27,988 bases of DNA from CAYQQU01 sp964419545 (GCA_964419545.1 CAYQQU010000068.1:1-27988); one strand, 5' to 3'. Numbered from the stretch's first letter, positions 14,312 through 22,289 are shown. Notes: a model not told the origin generated them from the letters alone. Made by a program: numbers and translations.

Positions 14312-15343
14312 CTACGCCACTCCCGCTTCCAGGAGCCGGAGTCGGCGGTTTTCCACATCCAGCTCTGCTTCGACGCCCAACGGCAGGGTGCACTGATCGC
14401 CGATATGGCCGAAAGAAAGACCGTAGACGGCGGGTTTCGCCAAACCGGACAGCTGTCCGTGCAAAGTGTCGATCAGGCTCAGCGAGCGGTCGTCGGCCGC
14501 GGGCGCGCAGTCGGCGAAAACGCCCAGCGCCAAGGCGGCTGCCCGGTCGAGGTCGGTGGCCTGTCGCAGCTGGGTCAGCATGCGATCGATGCGGTAGGGT
14601 TTTTCGCCGACCTCCTCCAGGAATACCAGCCGGTTTTCCCATACGGGCGCGTCATGCGTACCGCAGAGGGCGGCCAGCAGCGATAGATTGCCGCCCGTCA
14701 GGCGGCCGCGGGCGCGGCCGGGTGTGATCGTCGTCGCCTGGTAGGCGGTTTCTTCTTTTGCCTGTTGCGTCGCGGATAATTCGATGGTATGCGGCGCTTT
14801 CCCTTCCATGACTACGGCGACGAAATGGCTGCGGGTATAGTCGGTCATCTCCGACGCACCTACCGGACCGTGAAAAGTGATCAGCCCGGTGCGTTGGTGA
14901 ATGGCGATGTGCAAAGCGGTGATGTCGCTGTAGCCGATGAGGGCTTTGGGATTTTCCCGGATCAGGTCGTAATCGATCCGGGGCAGTAAGCGGCTGCAGC
15001 CGTAGCCGCCGCGGGCGCACCAGATGCCGGCTACTTCGGGATCGGCGAACATGGCGTGCAGGTCTTCCAGGCGCTGCGCGTCCGTACCTGCGGTGAAGCC
15101 GCGCTCCGCGCTGATGTGCCGGCCCGGCTTTACCCGAAACCCGAAACTTTCGAGGTTGCGCACGGCGCGGCCCAGTCCTTCATCGGAGATATAACTGCCT
15201 GGCGTGATCAGCCCGACGGTATCGCCGGCCCGCAGCCGCGGCGGCCGAACCGGCGCGGGGCGTGTTCCGGCTGCCGACCGAAAACCGAACCAGGCGCCGG
15301 CTAGCGAAGAAGCGAAAAGGTGCTGGAAAGTGCGTCGGTTCAT
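14312..15343 (-). CDS. ldcA: LD-carboxypeptidase (peptidase family S66)
   Basis: A 343-residue S66 peptidase. It removes the terminal D-Ala from murein tetrapeptides by cutting an L,D bond, the step that makes tripeptides recyclable. The nucleophile is in ALIGYSDITAL (Ser139), the acid in VFLEEVGEKPYRIDRML (Glu243 or Glu244), and the His in LSFGHIGDQ (His313). The GGYG motif (IWCARGGYGCSRLLP, residues 107-121) is a family hallmark. Unlike the classical cytosolic LdcA, the N-terminus carries RRTF and a hydrophobic stretch (residues 2-25), which could be a Tat-type signal and would place the enzyme outside the cytoplasm. The dipeptide epimerase gene follows after 59 bases and the gamma-carboxylase-like gene precedes by 32 bases. 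The family call is sure, the export is inference. Confidence 0.92.
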   Translation of the reverse strand: MNRRTFQHLFASSLAGAWFGFRSAAGTRPAPVRPPRLRAGDTVGLITPGSYISDEGLGRAVRNLESFGFRVKPGRHISAERGFTAGTDAQRLEDLHAMFADPEVAGIWCARGGYGCSRLLPRIDYDLIRENPKALIGYSDITALHIAIHQRTGLITFHGPVGASEMTDYTRSHFVAVVMEGKAPHTIELSATQQAKEETAYQATTITPGRARGRLTGGNLSLLAALCGTHDAPVWENRLVFLEEVGEKPYRIDRMLTQLRQATDLDRAAALALGVFADCAPAADDRSLSLIDTLHGQLSGLAKPAVYGLSFGHIGDQCTLPLGVEAELDVENRRLRLLEAGVA

Positions 15344-15375
15344 ACCACAAAATAGTAATTGTTTCCGGAATCGGG

Positions 15376-16776
15376 TCAGCGCGCCTCATCGGTATCCGCC
15401 GGCGGCAAGGGAAGGATCCAGGGCGAGGGCCGGAAAAACGACCATTCCACGCGGGCCAGGTCGACATTCGGGTCGATGTAAGGGTAGTACTTGCGGTCGT
15501 TCATCTTCGCGCGGATCTCGCAGTAAACGGCCACGCTGTCGCCCCGGCTCCAGTGTTGGTCGCGCAAAAAATGGGCGAATTGCAGGATCATATCGGGATG
15601 CGTGTAGAGCTTGCGCAACTGTTTGCGGTGCAGGTATTCGCGCGGATTGATGCGTTGGGTGCGGCCGTCGGGGCTCCGGAGGGTGAAGTGGCCGTAGCCG
15701 CTTTTGCTGCGCAGCATCATGCGCCAGGAATAACGATGCCCTTCTTCGGTCCAGGTGACATTGCCCGGGAAAAGGTGATGGCGAAAGGGGAGGAGCAGGT
15801 GGAAAAGCAGGGTGACGGTCAGCGCGGCCACGATCGCCGGGCGGTAGGCGGGGGCGCCCTGCCAGAGCGGCGCCGGCGGCTCGTCGTAGGCGGTTCGCGC
15901 TTCGTACCATCGGCCCCAGCGTTGCAGGCGCGGCCAGCGCTGCGCCAGGCGGCCCAGCAGGCGGCGCGGGAAGTCGGGCGGAAAGTACAGCGAAGTCAGC
16001 ACTATCGATAAATAAGGGAAAATGCCGATCCCGAATGTGAAGACGTTGACGGTGTGGAAGAGGACGGCAAACCCGAAGGCCCAGGGGCGCGTACGCCGGT
16101 TGAGCAGAAAAAAGACGACGAACAGGTCGAGCAGCAGGCCGCCGTAAGCCATAGCCCAGGCCGCCGCGTCGTACCGGTACAGGTAGCCCAGCACCGGGAT
16201 GCGTTCTTTGCCGTCCAGCCAGGAAAGGAGCGGCACCGCACGCAGCCAGTCGGAGTTCAGCTTGGCCAGCCCGCCGTAAAAATAGACGATGCCCATCAGC
16301 GTACACAGCAGAAGCACCGGCCAGTAAGGCAGCTGCTTCCGCCGCAGGGCCGGCCGGCGCAGCACGTCGAGCGACCAGTTGCGATGGGCCGGCAAAAAGA
16401 TCATCACAAAACAGAGCCAGCAAAAGAGGTAGCCGTGATTCAGGTAATTGGCTTTCTCGAGAAAATAGGTATAGGTAAATCCCAGGAAAAAAATGACGGT
16501 GCAGATCCGGTACCACTTCCCGAGGGCGATCAGCAGCGCGGCGATCATCAGCACCCAGAAAAAAAGCGACATCCAGGGTTCGGGAAAAGGCCGCACCCAT
16601 TCGAAACCGTAATAGGTAAACTGGAAGTTGTCCGGATCGAAAAAGCCGAGGTAGAGGTGGTAGCCCGCCCAGTTGGTCATGATGTCGGCAAAGCCGAGGA
16701 TGCCGAAGGCTACCCGGAAAAAGACGAGCGAAGCGCTGTCGACGGGCCGGAACAGTAAGGATTGGAGGCGACGCAA
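15376..16776 (-). CDS. Vitamin K-dependent gamma-carboxylase-like (HTTM) membrane protein
   Basis: A membrane protein of about 466 residues homologous to vitamin K-dependent gamma-glutamyl carboxylase (HTTM domain). N-terminal membrane helices include SLVFFRVAFGILGF. The stretch YFLEKANYLNHGYLF...AHRNWSLD...VYFYGGLAKLNSDWL parallels the animal enzyme; the His of YLNH (His114 here) and the Lys before LNSDW (Lys172) match its His160 and catalytic Lys218. The soluble C-terminal part (about 310-440) has HRYSWRMMLRSKSGYGHF, as in GGCX. The animal enzyme turns Glu into gamma-carboxy-Glu using reduced vitamin K; here menaquinone could serve. The bacterial substrate is unknown. The start is uncertain: no ATG lies in the N-terminal region. 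I use the TTG at 16776, where the domain begins, rather than a TTG at 16836 that lies at a promoter-like element. It leads the ldcA/epimerase group, 32 bases upstream. Confidence 0.85.
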   Translation of the reverse strand: MRRLQSLLFRPVDSASLVFFRVAFGILGFADIMTNWAGYHLYLGFFDPDNFQFTYYGFEWVRPFPEPWMSLFFWVLMIAALLIALGKWYRICTVIFFLGFTYTYFLEKANYLNHGYLFCWLCFVMIFLPAHRNWSLDVLRRPALRRKQLPYWPVLLLCTLMGIVYFYGGLAKLNSDWLRAVPLLSWLDGKERIPVLGYLYRYDAAAWAMAYGGLLLDLFVVFFLLNRRTRPWAFGFAVLFHTVNVFTFGIGIFPYLSIVLTSLYFPPDFPRRLLGRLAQRWPRLQRWGRWYEARTAYDEPPAPLWQGAPAYRPAIVAALTVTLLFHLLLPFRHHLFPGNVTWTEEGHRYSWRMMLRSKSGYGHFTLRSPDGRTQRINPREYLHRKQLRKLYTHPDMILQFAHFLRDQHWSRGDSVAVYCEIRAKMNDRKYYPYIDPNVDLARVEWSFFRPSPWILPLPPADTDEAR

Positions 16777-16824
16777 GGAATACGGGTTTTTAGATCTCTT
16801 AGCTTTTTTGAAACCGTTACCGCA

Positions 16825-16832
16825 CAAAAATA
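16825..16832 (-). promoter_or_regulatory. Probable -7 element of the gamma-carboxylase/ldcA operon
   Basis: On the minus strand this reads TATTTTTG, a perfect Bacteroidetes TAnnTTTG -7 element. No clear TTG lies 19-21 bases upstream; that place is taken by the dispersed GAATAATCCGGG repeat. If real, it forces translation to start downstream of about 16815, supporting the TTG at 16776. Confidence 0.45.
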
Positions 16833-16842
16833 CCAACCTTTA

Positions 16843-16894
16843 CCCGGATTATTCACAGGTTCTTCGCAATAGACGAATCCATGAATAATCCGGG
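16843..16894. repeat. Inverted pair of the dispersed CCGGG motif
   Basis: CCCGGATTATTCA at 16843-16855 and its perfect complement TGAATAATCCGGG at 16882-16894 form a 13-bp stem with a 26-base loop. It sits between the stop of the TonB-receptor-like gene's neighbourhood (16919) and the promoter of the gamma-carboxylase operon. It could terminate leftward transcription from the receptor gene (whose stop is 25 bases away), although no T-run follows. Confidence 0.8.
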
Positions 16895-16918
16895 CCAAAA
16901 CTTTTCAGGCTTGCTTTG

Positions 16919-19345
16919 TCAGCCCCCTACTCGTTCGGCTTCTTCTTCCAGCCCTGTTTTCCGCTTCCGCGATTTTACGTTCTCGTTGCCGAAGCGATAG
17001 CTCAGGCTCAGGGTGGCGCGCCGGCTGTCCCAGCGTCCGCTGCCCCGGCTTTCGAGGCCGTCGAAGCTGGAGACGCCGTCCCAGCCCGATTCGTAGAAGA
17101 GGTCGTTGACGCTCAGCTTGGCGTTGAGGCGGTCGTTCAGGAATTGGTGTTGCAGTCCCAGGTTGAGGCTCCAGCTGGTTTCGTATTCGAAGACGCCGCC
17201 CCAGACGCCGGGTCCGGCAAAGTAGCCGCTGATCTCGCCTTTGAAGTCGCCGGGCAGGTCGAAGGTCTGTTGCTGGTAGATGCTGTAGGTAAATGCCTGT
17301 ACGTCCACGCGGGCGCCTTCGCCGTAGTCGGCCTGGTTGTCGAGGTAAGAAGCGCTGAAGTTGAAGTAGGCGTTCCAGCCCTCGGAAAACTGTACCGGCG
17401 CACTGGCGTTGAAGCTGACGATCGTTTGCTCGTCGAGGTTGTCCCAGGTGATGAAATTGGCCGTTTCCCTTTCTTCGTCGGGGGCGATGAGGCGGGTGAT
17501 CTGATCGGTGGTCAGGCTGTACGCCAGCTTGAAATTGTAGCGGTAAGCCAGGGTATAGCCCAACTCCAGGTTGTTGACGATCTCGGGTCGCAGGAAAGGG
17601 TTGCCCTTTTCGTAAGAGAGCTGGCTGAGCTGGTTGTTGAACGGGTTGAGCACGTTGTAGTCGGGCCGGTTGATGCGGCGGCCGTAGCTCAGCGCCAGGC
17701 TGTGCTGCGGGGCGATCTGCCAGGTGAGGCCGGCGTTGGGGAACCAGCTGAGGTAGTTGAGGTCTACGGGCGGCTCCTGCAGTTCGGGGCGGAAGGCCTG
17801 CAGGTCGCCGGTCGCGTCGGTCTGTTCGGCCCGCAGCCCTACGACGAGGTCCCATTTTTCGCCCAGCGGCCGGGCGAAGCTCAGGTAACCGGCGTAGACA
17901 TTTTCCGTGTATTCAAAGCGGTTGGAGAGGGAATCGTTGCGGGCCGGGATGTCGTTGAGCACGTCGTACACCAGGAAAGAATTGTCGGATACGACCCGGC
18001 TCAGCTTGGTTCCGGCGCTGAAGACGCCGCCCAGCATTTTTTCTTCAAAATCCGCATTGAAGGTGTAGATGTCGATATCGGTGGGGGTGTCGAAGTCGTT
18101 GATGATCTCGGAAAGAAAGCGGTCGTCGTCCGAGAAGTAGCGGTTGGTCTGCGCGCGCCTGCTGTCGTTGCGGTACTTCCCGTAGTCCAGGTCGATATTC
18201 AGCACCCGGCCTTTGCTGTTGTCATAGCGATAGTTGAGGTTGTAGGTCTCTTGGGTGCGCTGGTCTGCTCCCAGCGTGTTGGCGGCCAGTACGCTGTCGG
18301 CCGGCGCCGGTGCGGGTTGGCCGGCGATGCCGATGCGGTTGTCGATGCGGTTGTCGCCGTTCGTCTGCCTGCCGCCGATCAGTACGCCCAGGGTGTGCTG
18401 GTCGGCGAGGAAGAAATCCAGGCCCAACCGGTAGTTGTAGTTTTCCCAGCCGTTGTCGATGCGGTTTTTCTCATCCAGGAAAATGCCGTTTTGGGTGCTG
18501 GAAAAGACCATCCTGTTGAAGCTTTCTCCGTCGGCCCAGCCGGCTGTGCCGAAAGCATTGAGGAACCGGTTGCGGAAGTTGGCGCTCAGGTTGCTGTTGA
18601 GGCGGCTGTAGCGCCCCTGGCTGTAGGTAGAACTGAGCGAGCCGTTGGCGCCCTGGTTCTTATCTTTTTTCAGGCGAATGTCGATGATGCCGGCGTTGCC
18701 TTCGGCTTCGTAGCGGGCCCCGGGGTTGGTGATGATGTCGATGCGGTCGATCTGTTCGGCCGGCAGGTTTTGCAGGTAGTTGCTGAGGTCCTGCCCCGAG
18801 AGCGGCAGCCGCTTGCCGTCGACGTAGATCAGGACGCCGGAACGACCCATCACGTTGATATTTTCATTGTTGTCGACCGTTACGCCGGGCGCCATGCGCA
18901 ACAGGGAGACGGCGTCGGTTCCCACGCTGTTGATGGTGCCTTCCACGTTGAATACCGTGCGATCGGGCTTGACCTCCACAATAGACCGGGAGGCGGTGAC
19001 CGTAGCAGTGGTAAGCTCCGCCACCGCGGATTGCATGGTTAAAACGCCCAGGTCCAGTTGCTGATCGTTCACCTGAATATTCGTCTTGCGCAGGGTGGCC
19101 AGCCCGACGTAGGTGATCTCCAGGGTGTAGCCGCCGGGCGCGAGGCTGCGAAATTGAAAAACGCCTGCCTCGTCACTGATCTCAACTTTGTAAAGGCTGC
19201 TGTCGGCAGCGGAATAGAGCGCCAGATTGGCGAAAGCTACGGGCTCCCCGGCGGGGTCCTGGACCTGACCTTTGAGGCTGCCTGCGGCGAAAGCGAGGGT
19301 GAAAGAAGAGCAGGCAAAAAACAAGATCAATGTAAAAATTCGCAT
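16919..19345 (-). CDS. TonB-dependent receptor-like outer membrane beta-barrel protein
   Basis: An 808-residue outer-membrane protein. A signal peptide (1 to about 21, LAFAAGSLKG) is followed by a carboxypeptidase-regulatory-like beta-sandwich (about 23-105, GQVQDPAGEPVAFANLALYS...GVFQFRSLAPGGYTLEITYVG), a TonB plug (about 145-235, LLRMAPGVTVDNNENINVMGRSGVLIYVDGKRL and IDRIDIITNPGARYEAEGNAGIIDIRLKK), and a large barrel of the 'outer membrane protein beta-barrel family' type. The last strand, ATLSLSYRFG, is followed by a basic tail (KSRKRKTGLEEEAERVGG), as is common in this subgroup. Known relatives take up siderophores, glycans or peptides, but many have no known ligand. No SusD partner is next to it, so this is not a polysaccharide-utilisation pair. 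The ATG at 19345 is chosen for its signal peptide; the 16 residues before it lack one. Confidence 0.92.
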   Translation of the reverse strand: MRIFTLILFFACSSFTLAFAAGSLKGQVQDPAGEPVAFANLALYSAADSSLYKVEISDEAGVFQFRSLAPGGYTLEITYVGLATLRKTNIQVNDQQLDLGVLTMQSAVAELTTATVTASRSIVEVKPDRTVFNVEGTINSVGTDAVSLLRMAPGVTVDNNENINVMGRSGVLIYVDGKRLPLSGQDLSNYLQNLPAEQIDRIDIITNPGARYEAEGNAGIIDIRLKKDKNQGANGSLSSTYSQGRYSRLNSNLSANFRNRFLNAFGTAGWADGESFNRMVFSSTQNGIFLDEKNRIDNGWENYNYRLGLDFFLADQHTLGVLIGGRQTNGDNRIDNRIGIAGQPAPAPADSVLAANTLGADQRTQETYNLNYRYDNSKGRVLNIDLDYGKYRNDSRRAQTNRYFSDDDRFLSEIINDFDTPTDIDIYTFNADFEEKMLGGVFSAGTKLSRVVSDNSFLVYDVLNDIPARNDSLSNRFEYTENVYAGYLSFARPLGEKWDLVVGLRAEQTDATGDLQAFRPELQEPPVDLNYLSWFPNAGLTWQIAPQHSLALSYGRRINRPDYNVLNPFNNQLSQLSYEKGNPFLRPEIVNNLELGYTLAYRYNFKLAYSLTTDQITRLIAPDEERETANFITWDNLDEQTIVSFNASAPVQFSEGWNAYFNFSASYLDNQADYGEGARVDVQAFTYSIYQQQTFDLPGDFKGEISGYFAGPGVWGGVFEYETSWSLNLGLQHQFLNDRLNAKLSVNDLFYESGWDGVSSFDGLESRGSGRWDSRRATLSLSYRFGNENVKSRKRKTGLEEEAERVGG

Positions 19346-19423
19346 ACTGTCCGATTTGCCATCAAAGACAGCAGTCCGAAAAATAAGTTGCACGGCCCTG
19401 GGAGAATTTGCGAAAAGAGCGGC

Positions 19424-19945
19424 CTATTCGTCCTGTTTGGAGCGGAGCAACAGCTCGGGGCTGGCCAGGAACCACTGCTCGCGGTCTTTTGTATAACCGA
19501 AAGAAGCGTGCGGCAGTAAGCGGTTGAGCGTTTTGGAGATCAGCTTGAGGTGCTTGCGGGGCGCGCTGACGCTGATCTGGTCGCCGTCGATCAGCTTGAA
19601 ATACAGGATGCCGTTCTGGGAAAACTGCAACCCGAACGGCATGCGCTGGGTAACGACGCTGTACACCCATACCACCCGGTGCGGCTGATGACGCAGCACC
19701 TCCATGAGCGGATGATCGTCCGGACGGTGGCCGCGCGCCGCCTGATAGGTGAGATTGATGCCGATGACCATGAAAAACAACCCGATGATCGTCAGGATAA
19801 TGCTGGAAGCGAAGAAAGCGACCGAGAGTACGAGGCCGAGCACCGCCAGGCTGATGCACGTAATGAGCTGCAGGCGCATTTCTCGCCGCAAAGCCTGTCG
19901 CAGCAGTTGGATGCCGGGATGTCGGAAAAGTCGATCGTCGGACAT
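19424..19945 (-). CDS. Two-helix membrane protein, function unknown
   Basis: A 173-residue protein I do not recognise. A basic N-terminal segment (HPGIQLLRQALRREMRLQ) precedes two adjacent membrane helices (about 26-45 and 47-66), which form a short hairpin. A cytosolic C-terminal domain (70-173) contains VVWVYSVVTQRMPFGLQFSQNGILYFKLIDGDQISVSAPRKHLKLISKTLNRLLPHASFGYT, with a beta-rich pattern like a small PH-like or YcxB-type domain. That layout (2TM hairpin plus a small beta domain) resembles bacterial PH-like membrane proteins, but no family signature is certain. It is 78 bases upstream of the receptor gene on the same strand and divergent from parE, sharing a 156-base region with two palindromes. 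Confidence 0.7.
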   Translation of the reverse strand: MSDDRLFRHPGIQLLRQALRREMRLQLITCISLAVLGLVLSVAFFASSIILTIIGLFFMVIGINLTYQAARGHRPDDHPLMEVLRHQPHRVVWVYSVVTQRMPFGLQFSQNGILYFKLIDGDQISVSAPRKHLKLISKTLNRLLPHASFGYTKDREQWFLASPELLLRSKQDE

Positions 19946-19954
19946 GTTTCAGAC

Positions 19955-19989
19955 AGTTGTTAACAACTTGTTGGTTGTTTTAAAAACAA
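19955..19989. promoter_or_regulatory. Two palindromes in the parE/two-TM divergent region
   Basis: A perfect 14-base palindrome, AGTTGTTAACAACT, is at 19955-19968, followed by TTGTTTT/AAAACAA (19975-19989, one-base centre). They lie just upstream of the parE promoter and just before the divergent gene's start, a good place for a regulator or an mRNA structure. No regulator can be named. Confidence 0.5.
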
Positions 19990-19993
19990 TTTG

Positions 19994-20024
19994 TTGATCC
20001 GATAGGCCGGATTTTGTATCTTTG
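19994..20024 (+). promoter_or_regulatory. Probable parE promoter
   Basis: TTG at 19994-19996, 20 bases, then TATCTTTG at 20017-20024, a perfect Bacteroidetes TAnnTTTG element at the right spacing. This leaves a leader of about 70 bases before the parE start at 20102. A second, weaker TTATTTTG lies in the leader. Confidence 0.7.
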
Positions 20025-20101
20025 TCGATATGTTAAGTTAATGGCTCTAACAAAATTATGTTTATTTTGCTGAGCTGAATCGAAACTTTTGGATAAATAA
20101 A

Positions 20102-22021
20102 ATGGCAAAAGTCAACTATACCGAAGAAAACATACGCTCGCTCGACTGGAAGGAGCACATCCGCATGCGCCCCGGCATGTACATCGGCAAACTGGGCGAC
20201 GGCTCGGCAGCCGACGACGGCATCTACATCCTGCTCAAAGAGGTGATCGACAACTCCATCGACGAGTACGTCATGGGTTACGGCAAACACATCGACATCA
20301 AAATAGAAGAAGGGCTGGTGTCCGTGCGCGACTTCGGCCGGGGCATCCCGCTGGGGAAAGTGATCGACTGCGTCTCAAAGATCAATACCGGCGGGAAATA
20401 CGACTCCAAAGCGTTTAAAAAATCGGTGGGCCTCAACGGCGTGGGCACCAAAGCCGTCAACGCCCTCTCGGAATACTTTCGCGTACAATCGGTGCGCGAC
20501 GGCAAAGCGAAGATCGCCGAATTTGAACGCGGCGAACTGACCAAAGACCAACGCCCGAAAAAAGTGCAAGACCAGAACGGCACCCTGGTCGAGTTCCGGC
20601 CGGATACCGAGATCTTCAAAAAATTCCGCTTCCGCAGCGAATACGTCGAAAACCAACTGTGGAACTACGCCTACCTCAACTCCGGCCTCAAGATCAACTT
20701 CAACGGCCTGACGCTCCACTCCCAGCGCGGCCTGCTGGACCTGCTGGAACGCAAAACGAGTAAAGAACAACTGCGCTACCCCATCATCCACATGAAAGGG
20801 GAAGATATCGAGATCGCCCTGTCGCACGGCCATCACTACGGCGAACAATACCACACTTTCGTCAACGGGCAGTACACCACCCAGGGCGGCACCCACCTCA
20901 ACGCACTGCGGGAAGCCGTGGTGACTACCATCCAGGAACACTTCAATAAAAACTACGACCGGCGCGACATCCTGACCTCCATCGTCGCGGCCCTCAGCGT
21001 CCGCATCGAAGAACCCGTCTTCGAATCCCAGACCAAAACCAAGCTCGGTTCTACCGAAATGGGCCCCGAAGGCCCCACTGTCCGCACCTTTATCCGCAAT
21101 TTCGTCAAAGAAAAACTGGACAACTTCCTGCATCGCCACGAAGATGTGGCCCAGGCGCTGGAAAAACGCATCCGACAGTCGGAACGCGAACGCAAAGAGA
21201 TCGCCGGCATCAAAAAACTGGCCCGCGAGAAAGCCAAAAAGGCGAACCTCCACAATAAAAAACTGCGCGACTGCCGCATCCATTTCAGCGATCCGGCGCG
21301 CAAAGTAGACGAGGAACTCCGCAAAGCCACGACCATCTTCATCACCGAGGGCGACTCGGCCAGCGGCTCCATCACCAAAGCGCGCGACGTACAAACGCAC
21401 GCCGTCTTCAGCCTGCGCGGCAAGCCGCTCAACTGCTACGGGCTCACCAAAAAGATCGTCTACCAAAACGAAGAGTTCAACTTGCTGCAACACGCCCTCA
21501 ACATCGAGGACGGCCTGGACGACCTGCGCTACAACCGCGTGGTGATCGCCACCGACGCCGATGTCGACGGCATGCACATCCGCCTGCTGCTGCTCACTTT
21601 TTTCCTGCAGTTTTTCCCCGACCTCGTGCGCAACGGGCACCTGTTTATCCTCGAAACGCCGCTCTTCCGCGTGCGCGACAAAAAACAAACCTTCTACTGC
21701 TACAGCGAAGCGGAGAAAAAGCGGGCCGTCGAAAAACTGCGCGGAAAAGCGGAAATCACCCGCTTCAAAGGACTGGGGGAGATCTCGCCCGACGAATTCG
21801 GCGACTTTATCGGCGAAAATATCCGGCTGGAACCGGTCATCCTCAATGAGGATACCGACATCGACGACGTGCTGGCTTACTACATGGGTAAAAATACGCC
21901 CGACCGCCAGGAGTTTATCATCGAAAACCTGCGGATCGAAAAAGACGAACTGGAAACGGAGGAAGCAGCCGTCGCGGATGAGGCGCCCGCCGCCGCCGAA
22001 CTGGCCAGGGTGGAACCCTGA
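20102..22021 (+). CDS. parE: DNA topoisomerase IV subunit B (ParE)
   Basis: A 639-residue type IIA topoisomerase ATPase subunit. With ParC it decatenates daughter chromosomes and relaxes supercoils. The GHKL ATPase domain shows RPGMYIGKLGDGSAADDG (23-40), KEVIDNSIDEY (Glu47 and Asn51 contact ATP and water), DFGRGIP (77-83), and VGLNGVGTKAVNAL (109-122). The TOPRIM domain has EGDSASG (416-422, Glu416) and DADVDGMHIRLL (485-496), the metal-binding residues. The short C-terminus lacks the insertion of enterobacterial GyrB. The opening NYTEENIRSLDWKEHIRMRPGMY and the YILLKEVIDNSIDE context are Bacteroidetes ParE-like rather than GyrB-like. It ends in an acidic and alanine-rich tail (about 610-639). 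No parC follows it, though parC/gyrA-like genes are adjacent in many Bacteroidetes. Confidence 0.95.
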   Translation: MAKVNYTEENIRSLDWKEHIRMRPGMYIGKLGDGSAADDGIYILLKEVIDNSIDEYVMGYGKHIDIKIEEGLVSVRDFGRGIPLGKVIDCVSKINTGGKYDSKAFKKSVGLNGVGTKAVNALSEYFRVQSVRDGKAKIAEFERGELTKDQRPKKVQDQNGTLVEFRPDTEIFKKFRFRSEYVENQLWNYAYLNSGLKINFNGLTLHSQRGLLDLLERKTSKEQLRYPIIHMKGEDIEIALSHGHHYGEQYHTFVNGQYTTQGGTHLNALREAVVTTIQEHFNKNYDRRDILTSIVAALSVRIEEPVFESQTKTKLGSTEMGPEGPTVRTFIRNFVKEKLDNFLHRHEDVAQALEKRIRQSERERKEIAGIKKLAREKAKKANLHNKKLRDCRIHFSDPARKVDEELRKATTIFITEGDSASGSITKARDVQTHAVFSLRGKPLNCYGLTKKIVYQNEEFNLLQHALNIEDGLDDLRYNRVVIATDADVDGMHIRLLLLTFFLQFFPDLVRNGHLFILETPLFRVRDKKQTFYCYSEAEKKRAVEKLRGKAEITRFKGLGEISPDEFGDFIGENIRLEPVILNEDTDIDDVLAYYMGKNTPDRQEFIIENLRIEKDELETEEAAVADEAPAAAELARVEP

Positions 22022-22059
22022 TGAACGACCCGCATAGCTTCGCCTACCCTGACTTTTTG

Positions 22060-22077
22060 ACGGGCAGGGCCTGCCGT
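22060..22077 (+). terminator. Possible weak terminator after parE
   Basis: GCAGG/CCTGC with flanking ACG/CGT forms a short GC-rich hairpin 38 bases after the parE stop codon. There is no T-run behind it, so this is a weak candidate. Confidence 0.25.
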
Positions 22078-22160
22078 TAAGTCCATTTTCCTGCCCGGAA
22101 AGCGGCTGGCATGAAACTTGTCGCCCTTAATTTTTGTATAATTCCAAATAAATTCGAAAG

Positions 22161-22193
22161 GGGTTCATAAACCCATGAATAATCCGGGTAAAT
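22161..22193 (+). repeat. Hairpin plus dispersed motif copy
   Basis: GGGTT (22161-22165) and AACCC (22170-22174) can pair around CATA, or TTCAT with ATGAA, and are followed directly by GAATAATCCGGGTAAA (22178-22193). The ATGAATAATCCGGG string is identical to 16881-16894. Confidence 0.65.
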
Positions 22194-22258
22194 AGTCGGC
22201 GATCGTTCCGATGAATTCATTCCATCCCCGTCTTGCCGGGAAGGAGGCGATTTTTCGC

Positions 22259-22289
22259 TTGACTTTGTGTGGGACATTGAATAATTTCA
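22259..22289 (+). promoter_or_regulatory. Possible lon promoter
   Basis: TTG at 22259-22261, 20 bases, then TAATTTCA at 22282-22289, matching four of the six conserved TAnnTTTG positions. The spacing is right but the -7 element is weak; a stress-type sigma factor could be involved, which the sequence does not prove. Confidence 0.35.

Noticed and set aside
16916..19042. 708-codon plus-strand open frame opposite the receptor gene
   Set aside because: Valine- and glutamate-rich antisense of the beta-barrel gene; no start context or domain.
16919..19945. SusC/SusD polysaccharide-utilisation locus
   Set aside because: The receptor has no SusD-like lipoprotein or glycoside hydrolase beside it, and its barrel is of the other outer-membrane beta-barrel type.
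20375..21688. Minus-strand 437-codon open frame inside parE
   Set aside because: Phe/Val/Ala-rich antisense reading of parE; parE is complete and unmistakable.
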